Below are positions 1-9,000 of a stretch of DNA of 47,422 nucleotides, in pieces. This stretch comes from a virus. The notes beneath the pieces are model-generated. The model saw only the letters and a program-made list of their open reading frames with translations, ran no database searches and was not told the origin of the DNA. Location: positions 1 to 47,422 of IMG/VR virus record IMGVR_UViG_3300025030_000169; one strand, given 5' to 3'. Every line of letters begins with the position of its first letter. The first letter of the stretch is position 1. The position numbers and the translations under genes were made by a program.

Positions 1-3000
1 CGCTGGATGATATGCTGAATCTCGTGGTGAACGGTGCTGCGTGCCGCCTCGTTATCCATCCGCGAGTTGACATAGATCGTCACATCCTGCGGGGAAAATA
101 TTCCTCTGCGGTTTGGCCCCAATGACCGGAAGGCGATGTTCACGCCCTTGAGGAATGGGTATGCCTGGAACAGTCCGCGGTCTTTCAGGACATCCGACAG
201 TTTGCCGTCGCGCATCTCGAGCGAAGAAAGGCTGTCGTCAAGTTCGAAACTCCATTGTCCCGGGACGATCTCCCACCAACCGGTTTCCTTCCAGATGTCC
301 TCGCGGGGCTTGCCGGCGGCTTTCATCTCCTGGGCCTTGGCCAGTTTGCCGGTGTCGGCTGTGGTGGCATTTTTGCCGGCAAAAGAGAATAGCGGATTTC
401 CGGCGCCGTCACTCCACTCTTCCATGGATGAATCTTTGACGGGTGCCATGGCGATAAGGACATTACCCTTTCTCGTCACCTCGCCGAAATACTGACGCAC
501 TTCATCCTCATACCAGGCGGTCTTCTGGTGATTTTGCCATGAAGCGGGAGCGCCGTTGACTACCTTTGTAACCCGGCTGTTGCCGTCACCGTCGCCTTCA
601 TGGATCTGGAAATAGGCGGTACCGTCTGCTTTGATAGCCTTGGCCGCCTGTCGAATTACCGCCAAGCGAACAGGCTTCTCTTTGATGACATTCAGCACAT
701 TATTTACGGTCGCCGTGTCGGTCCTGTTGGCCGTCAATTCTTTGACAACATCTTGGTTATGCTCGGCCGATCTGTTGAAAGGATCGTAGACCAAGTTCTT
801 TATTCCTTGTTCCTTCAGGTATTCCGTCCCGGCGTCATACTTTCCACCGCCGATGTCGACATTGACGGTTCCCGGCTTGAGGAAGTTTTTCTTGAAGAGT
901 GCCGGGACTTGGTTCAATGAAGTTGCGGCCGAAGAGATAGCCTGCAGGACCTTCTCGGAGAACATCGGCGCGGCCATGTTGCTGCCCTGGATATCCCCCC
1001 CGCGCTTCACCGCGCTGATCGCCATGACCCGCAGGTCATCGACAGACAGGTAATTGACGAACCGGTTACCGAACACCCTGATCAGGATCTTCTTGGCCGC
1101 TGCCATGATACGGCGGACTACTCCCGACTCCGGAGCGTCCTCGACCATGTAGGCCATGACCTCGCTCCAGTAGTGCTCAGACTTCGTGCTCTTCGGCACC
1201 CTGGCCATCGCGGCGCGGATCGCCCGGCCGGTCCTGCCGGATTCTCTCTGCCGCTTCGACAGGGACCGCTCTATTGCCTGATACTCCCTGTCCTTGAGCA
1301 TCAGTTTGCGGAGGTGAACGCCAACCTCATGGTTGAGGACATCGCCGGCCCGGCCTTTCTGAATGCCATCGGCCACGAGCCATGACTTGGTGCCATCGGT
1401 GAAACCTTGGATGGTGCGGCCGTCTTCTGAGTGGAGGATATCCGGAGATGTCAGCCGGTCGATGACCTCCATGGCTTCTTCCTGGGTGCCGACGAAATCA
1501 ACCGCCCCGGATTCCACGAGAGAGGTGAAGGTCTCTTCGCCGATGGTGGAGCGCAGTTCGTCTTCCAGTTGCGCCACGGTGCGGCCGGTGGTGGTGCCGC
1601 CGGACTTCGAATATTCGACACCGAGTTTCGCCTTTTCCACTTCCTTCGCCACGGCATCTTCTGAAGCATTGCTTTTCTTCCGGCTCTCCAGTTCCCGCTC
1701 GACCGCCGTCAGCCGCTCCCCTTTCTGCTTCAGATCATCTTCTTTGGCAAATGGCTTTCCCGCCACTTCCTTGTAGGTAGGCAAGTCCTTCTCGGCTGTC
1801 GCAAGAAGACGGGCTTCATTGTTTGCCCTTGATGAGATATCTTCGATGGTGTCCAGGGTGCCGCGGAACAATGAAGGCATCGCCGTGTGCGCCCGGTTGG
1901 CGGCGAGGGTCGAGGCATAACTCTGGTTGACGAGGTAGGATTGCTTCCCGCCGGGAAGGTCTATTCGGCGCTCAAAGAAGAATTCAACCTGTTTTTTACG
2001 ATCAACAACCTTGTGCTTCTCATAACCGACAGCCGACATCGAAACCTGCATGGAAAGATCGATATCGATACCATGAACAGTGACGGTCCCGAGCATGATC
2101 TCATCGGATTCGGAAAAGTCCGGATCCTGCTTTTCAATCTGCTCGAGTTTAGCATTGGCCAGGGCAACGACTTCCTTGGTGGCCTCGCCACGCTGCTTGA
2201 AGGACTTGCCGTTGATCTTCATGGCAAAGAAAGCGGCATCGCCCAAGACCGCATGCAGGGCATCCTCGGCCTTGACTTTGGCCCGGTACTTCTTGCCGTC
2301 GATGGTGACGGAAAAAGGTTCCGCGCCTTCCTTCTTCGACTCTTCGATCAGTTTATCCAGGGCCTTCCTGGCGTCGGAGCCGCCATAAGTGGTGCCGTCG
2401 ATGTCGACGGTGGCCGACTCCCACTTTCGCCGCTCGTCGGCGGTGGCCTTCTCGACTGTCTTCGCCGCAGACTCCAACTCCTTGATCATGGCCGGCGCCG
2501 TCTCGATGGTCCGTTCCATCCGGTGAATGGTGTCTTCGGCCGCCCATCTTTGCCGCTCATGTGCCCGCTTCAGCCGCTCAAGTTTGTCGATCTCGGCCGA
2601 CAACTGCACCCGCTCAAGCTGCAGCGGTTCTCCGGAGGCGATAGCCGCAATCTCGGCCATGCCAACGGCATCGGTATCGTCAAACTCCATAGTGAAAGAG
2701 CCGTCATACTGCCGAATGCCGTTGATCATCTTCAACTTGGTGGAATTGAGCGCCCACATCTTGGCATCGACGGTGGTGTCGGTGGTATAGGCCAGGATTT
2801 CCACCTCGAAGTTATCCCGGATAGAATTGCCGTTTTCATCAAAACCGATTCTATTGCCCTGACGGATGATGCGCCCCTCGCGCTGTTCGATGTCGGAAGG
2901 CTTCCAGGTGACATCGACATGGTGAAGGCCGACGAGCCGCTCCTGAACGTTGGTCCCGGCGCCCATTCGCGGAGTGGAGCCGATAAGCACCCGCACCGCG

Positions 3001-6000
3001 CCGCTGTTCACTTCCTCGAAGAGGAATTTCTTCTTCTCGTCGGTGTCGGCTTCCTGGATAAACCGGATCTCGTTTGCGGGAATACCGCGCTCGACAAGAT
3101 TATCCTTGATCTGCTGGTAAGCGTTCCAGCCACCGGCCTGGGCAATCCTCAGTTCCTCGATCTCTACCGGGTCGAACCGCTCCAGGCTATCACCGATGCG
3201 CCTGATAGCCGCTTCATCTCCGGTGCGCTCGGCCGCCTCCAGTTTGGCCATGAGCTCGTCGTAGGTCTTGATGATCTTGTCATCGCCTTTCGCCTTGGGG
3301 ACGCTCCGGTCCAGGAAGATAAGTTGGGTGCCCTTTTCGGCCGTCCATTTGCGATGGAGCCGCACAACTTCATCGGATACCCTGGAGAGTTTTCCGCCTT
3401 CCTCGTTGCTGTCGATACCTGGCCTAGCCGCCCGGGCATCGAGTGAAACCTTTCTGGCCCGGTCCATCAGCCGCAGGCGCGCCTTATTACGCTCTTTCGG
3501 ATCGGTGATGCTTTCCAGTCCGTCAAAGCCGCTGATGATGTCCTCGATGATTCCGCGCTGTGCCGGCGTCGGTTTGACGTTGATACCCACCCGGCCGCCG
3601 CCCTTGACTTTCGGCAAGGGAAATTGAGCGCCGTTGTTGTCCTCGGCGTACCACTTCTGAATATCGTCATTCGATACGCAATCGGCGAAGGTGTAGTAAA
3701 GGTCCATGAGGGACCGGGTATTCGTCCAGTCGCGGCCAAGGCGGGAAACCTCCTTGAGGCCCTTGCCGGAATCGGTCGGCTCGAAGGCGCTGTTGACGGA
3801 AGCGAAGTTGTTTCGCCAGGCGTCGAAATGTTCCAGACCGTGCTCCTCAAGGAGTTCCGGCACCAGGTAGCGCATAAGGGTATACATCTCGACCGCGCTG
3901 TTCGATATCGGGGTGCCGGTCATGAAGGCGATGGAGCCGTTTTTCATCTCGTGAAGGACACGTGTTTTTGTCCACAAATCGTAGGCTTTTCCAGACCCGC
4001 CTTTCGGCCCCATGCCGCGCACGTTGAGGCTTGAAGTGTAGAACAAATTTTTCCCGATATCGTGTTCTTCGTCGACGGTCAGGTCATCAACTCCCAACTG
4101 CTCAAAAGTGAGGAGTCGGTCTTTCTTCCCGCTCTTCTCCTTTACCTGGGCCAGCCGGTTCTTGATCTTGTCGCGCAGGGCTTCCGCCTCTTTCACGGCC
4201 AACGGTTTTCGGAAACTTCCGCCATCATGCCCGGTTTCTGCCAGTGCTTCCTTCACGGCTTCCTCAGCAATGGCCAGCTCTGCTTCCAGGTATCTGGTCT
4301 CGGTAGCCGGAGAAATGCCGATAAACTGGAAAGAGGAATGCGGGACGATAACCATATCCCAATCGCCGGTTGCGATCTTGGCGAATATCCGGCGGCGCTT
4401 TGCCGGGACCAGATCTGACTTGCCGGCGGCCAGCAGCTTGGCCCCCGGGTAGAGCTTATAAACGTCCTTGGCAAACTGCTCGACAAGATGGTTCGGGACA
4501 ACGATCATTGGCTTACGGGAAAGCCCCATGCGCTTTCGCTCGAGCGCCCTGGCTATGCTGGTAAAGGTCTTGCCGCTACCGACAGCATGGTCGAAGAGAA
4601 CAACATTATCGACGATCCCGCGCCATATGGCGTTCTTCTGGTGCCGGCGCATGGCAATGATGGCATCTGGCACCTTCCCCGGGAACTGCAGGTGTTGCCC
4701 GTCGCGCTGCTTGGTGACCCGGACATTGAATTTGTCGTTGAAGATTTTTACCAACCTGTTCCGGCGGTCGGAGTCCTTGAATACCCATGCGTCGAATTCA
4801 TCCTTGATCTCGGCAGCCTTGGCTATTGCCGCATCGGTCGCCTCCTGGTCGACATGAGTTTTCCCTTCATGGTCGGTGTAGGTGACTTTGATCGGCCGAT
4901 TGTTGAGGATGGCGTCCACGAGCGCAACTGGACTCCGTTGCTGAGTGCCCCAATTACTCGGACCGGCCGTCCTGCCCTGAACATGGAAGGTGTTTGTGGT
5001 GCGGAAATACTTCACCTCTGCCGGGCTCTTGGTCAGGTGAGAAAGGAAATCGGCATAGACATCCGCCGGAATCCACACGCCGCCGATGGTCGCCGTCACC
5101 TTGTCGGCGGTCCACGGCTCCGGCAGCACCTTCTCCAGGGCCTTGGCGTTCTTCTCCAGGCCTTTGGCCTTGGCCGCCGCCATCTTCCTCACAACATTAC
5201 CGCCGAGATATTCGTCGGCCGGTTCCCACCTGTCAGTTTCCGGATCGAAGAAGATGAGCGGGGTATCGAGGTCGTCATGCAGGGCCTTGACGGTCTCATC
5301 CTCGCTCTTGCCCAACAGTTCGGCCACTCTCTCAAGGCTGATTCGTCCGGTCTCCGACAGGTTGATGGCCAGGGCGTCGGCGGGCGTCGCCGCCGTGGTG
5401 GCCTTCTCTACCGGGGAGATGACCCGCTTGCTCAAGATGGTGGCCTGCTCAACCATGGCCTGTTGAGGCGCTATGCCGAGTTTCTTCGCCTTGTCCTTAT
5501 CGATCGGCGGTTTGTACTTGCTTTCCAGGGAGAGGAGCAGGGCACTGTTCGGCATGCCTGCCAGGATGTTGGCCGTCTTCCTGTCGTTGATATGCGAGTG
5601 CTCTTTCACATAGGCGTCATACTGCCGGCGCAGTTTCGCCCGGTTGCTCTCCATCTCCTTCTCGGATGAATCGGAAGTCTCGAGGTTGATCTGCTTGGTG
5701 AGGGTTTCGAGAAGCTGTATAGAGTCGCGCAGGCGATTATACCCCGGCTCGCCGAGTTTCATGTTGGCCGGAATGTCGCTTTCCTTCTCGAATACTTCTC
5801 GGGTTTTCTGGTTCCGCTTGGTCGCCTTGTCACCGACAACCACCTTGACCTTCGCCCCCTTTTCATCAACCTTGTCGACATCGCGGAACCACTTGCCGTC
5901 CTTGTCCATGCTGAGAGCCGATGACCAGGGGGAAGATGGTGTGATAACCCGCTTGGATAGAATGGTGTCTCCGCCGTCGGTCTCGCGGTCGATAACCTGC

Positions 6001-9000
6001 TCCAGTTCGCCAAACTCATTGAATGAGATGGAACCCAATTCCTGACCGGAGAGGGAAATCTTCATGGCGTCGACCATGTTCTTGAAATACTGCGCCTGCT
6101 TGTCGGCTGGTGCCACTTCAACGGCGATATCCGCCGGCATGGTCTTGATGATCTTGTCTAGGCGCGCTGCAATGTCCTCGGACTTGTCGAGTTTCACATT
6201 GACGTTGGTCCCGGATCCCCGCATGGAGCCGGATCGTTCCAGTCGGCCGATAACCGCTGCCGGGTTCGATTTGAAATAGGCGTTGACCCTCATCGGCTCG
6301 CCGCCGAGCGGATCTGGAATGGTTGTGGTTTCCACCCACTCAGGATCTGGCAGGGTGATCTTCTGTTTTGCGGCGGTCTCCCGGGCGGTCTCCATCGCCG
6401 AGAGTTCGCGCTCGGTGTATTTCTGCAGGAAGAGAACATCCGTCACGACATCGGTCTTGGCATTCTCCTTGAAAGCCGTATCCGGCAGCCGGATGGCGGC
6501 CAGGAGTTTTCCTTTTCCAGCCAACAGTTTACGAACGGTGGTATCCTTTCCGTCCATCAGGTAGCGCGAAACCACCATCACCTGCAGGCCGCCGGGCTTC
6601 AGAGCGTCCATCCCGGCTAGGAAGAACTGGTGATGAATCGTGTAGGGATTGAGGTCCGGATTGTGCGGGAAGTTGAGCCGGTCTTGCCCGAAAGGCGGAT
6701 TGCCGATTACCAGGTCAAAGCTGTTTTCAGGCAATGGAAGATCCTGGAAACCGGAATGGAATACTGCGGCGTTCGGGTAGAGGTGCTTGGCAATGCCGGC
6801 CGTGATATTGTCGTACTCGACCGCCATCATGTTGGTATTGCCGGCCAGGGATTCCGGCATCAGACCAAGGAAGTTGCCGACACCAACAGAAGGCTCCAAG
6901 ACGTTGCCGCCCTTGAACCCCATGCGCTCGACCGCCTTCCACATCGCATTCACGACCGGGAAACTGGTGTAGTGCGCGGCCTTGGTGCTGTTCCTGGCAA
7001 CGGCCAGTTCTTCTGGTGTCAGGATCTTCTCGAGTTCGGCAACACGATCCTCCCAGCCGCTCTTTACCTCGCCGGTTACGCCATTGCGGAAGGAATTGGC
7101 CAGCCCGCCCCAGCCGACATACCGGGCGAGGGCGCGTTGCTCATCCGGAGTAGCCCGGCGCTTTTCTGATTCGAGTTTCTTGAGGATTTTGATAGCGGCG
7201 AGATTGTCGTTGAACTTCACGGTCTCACCGCCTTGACCGAGACGAACGTCTTCGGTAATGCGGAAATTTACTGCGGGAGTGGTGGCTGGGCCGCTTACTC
7301 TCTTTCCATCTCCTCTACCACTTCCTTCTCCGGTTTCAGAAGAATGTACCTCGGCAACATCACCTCTTCCGCCTCGTGGTGCTGATACCCCGCCTGCATC
7401 AGGCTTCTTATTCCCTCCTGCGTTCTTTCGGCCGCCTTGAGCGCTTCCGCCTGCAGGAGCCCGGCCGCTTCCAGTGCCGCCGCTTCCTTCGGACGCCATT
7501 CCTTCCAGTGCATTATCGCCTGGACCTGCAGCTGCTTCGTCGTCTGCCCGTACTGACTTCCCTTCACCTGACTGATTTTCGTTATCGGCATATGGTTCAC
7601 CTCCCCTTTCTTCAAGCGTACTCTTGTTAGGCTTTTCTGTCAACTCGACTTCGAGGTTTCCATTCCGCACGTCCTTGACGAATCGCTGCAGGTAGGGCCG
7701 GATCTTGTCACCGAATTGTCCGTAGAAGTAATTGATGAGTTCCTTGACGGAATACCCAAGATCCTTTACTCCATTCCAGGCGTTGACGAAATGAGGCTTG
7801 GCCTTTTGATATGTCTCCTCATCGAATGCCGGCCCCATCCTGATGGTATTCGGATCGCCGAAAAGAGCAGTGAGACCGGCCATGGCGTCCTTGACCGCCG
7901 ACTGCGCGGCAATGCCGCCTTCCTTGACGATCTGCCCGGCGGTCTTCTTCGGCGCTGGCGGACTCGGCGGGTTGCTCTTCGGCGGCCGGGGGGCGATCGG
8001 CGCTTTCGGTTCACGGGGAGGCTTCGGCGGTTCGGCAGTCTTTGGCGGTTTCTCGGCTGCCCGTTCCTGGTCTACCTCGTCAAAGAGATTGTCGATATCA
8101 TCATCCGACATTTCCTGGAGTTGTTCCAGGGTCGACTTCGGATCTGCCTCTGGCCTTTCCTCGACAAGACGAACATTATCGGAAGTGGTCTCGAAAGATT
8201 CCCCGTTTTCCAGGGATATGGAAACAAGAGGTTTTTGTCTGCCGATCTGGACGAACCGGCTGACGCTTCCACGTTCGCCCTTGTTTTCGCCGTTGGTTAT
8301 TACCACCTGGTCGTTGGGGTAGAAACGATCTTCAGTTGTGGTGCTATTCGCCTCGATCTGCGCTTTCTGCTCGGGAGTTACGAGGTCTTTCAGAATGGAC
8401 GGAACCACTTTCGGCTGCACCTCATCAAACAGGTACATCTCGGCCGAATCCTTGTCGGACTGGCTGGGCTTCTCAAGGTTGTGCCGGAACATGCGGGCGT
8501 TGTAATTGTCGCCCCGGGACTCGGCCTCGGCCAGGGCGTTTTCCATCAACCACCGGTCCACCCGCTTCAAGGTGTTCTCGGCCTTTCTGTTCGAGTCGGT
8601 TGCCACTTTCGGAAAAGGAGAGGTCTGCCGGCCGGTCGCGGTGAGGCGCACGTCGCCTTCAGCCAGCATTTCGCCGGTTTTGCCGCGGGGAATGGATATC
8701 CCGGAATTTTCCAACCCTTTGACGTTTTGATTTTCGGTTCCGGAACTGGTTTTGTTTTCTGTTTTCGAATTCTCTGAGGTCTGGCCTGTTTTTCCCCCTG
8801 GGTCGCCGGTGAGGTGCTGCTCACGAATGAACCACCCGCCATCCTTCTTGAAGGTGAATTTGTCGATGGCCTTTGCTTCTTTCCAGGTAATGTCGGTGCG
8901 GACTATTCCGCGAATGGTCTTGCCTTTCTTGGTGACGTGCTCAACGATATTGTCTTTTTTTGGTGTTGTTGAGTTAGGAATATTATTTTCTATAATTTCA

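Noticed and set aside
1887-3446. Plus-strand ORF of 519 codons
   Set aside because: It is antisense to the helicase part of the giant minus-strand gene; its protein is low in fold-like pattern, and the minus frame carries clear helicase motifs.
4488-5669. Plus-strand ORF of 393 codons
   Set aside because: Shadow of the same giant gene (helicase GSGKT region and upstream); no ribosome site and no motif.
7260-7630. Frameshift or gene break in the giant ORF
   Set aside because: I read the codons through this region and the giant frame is continuous; the second frame is the nested ORF, not a replacement.
7716-8777. Plus-strand ORF of 353 codons
   Set aside because: Antisense to the KOW-like and Pro-rich parts of the giant gene; a Leu/Val/Phe-rich antisense translation typical of shadows.
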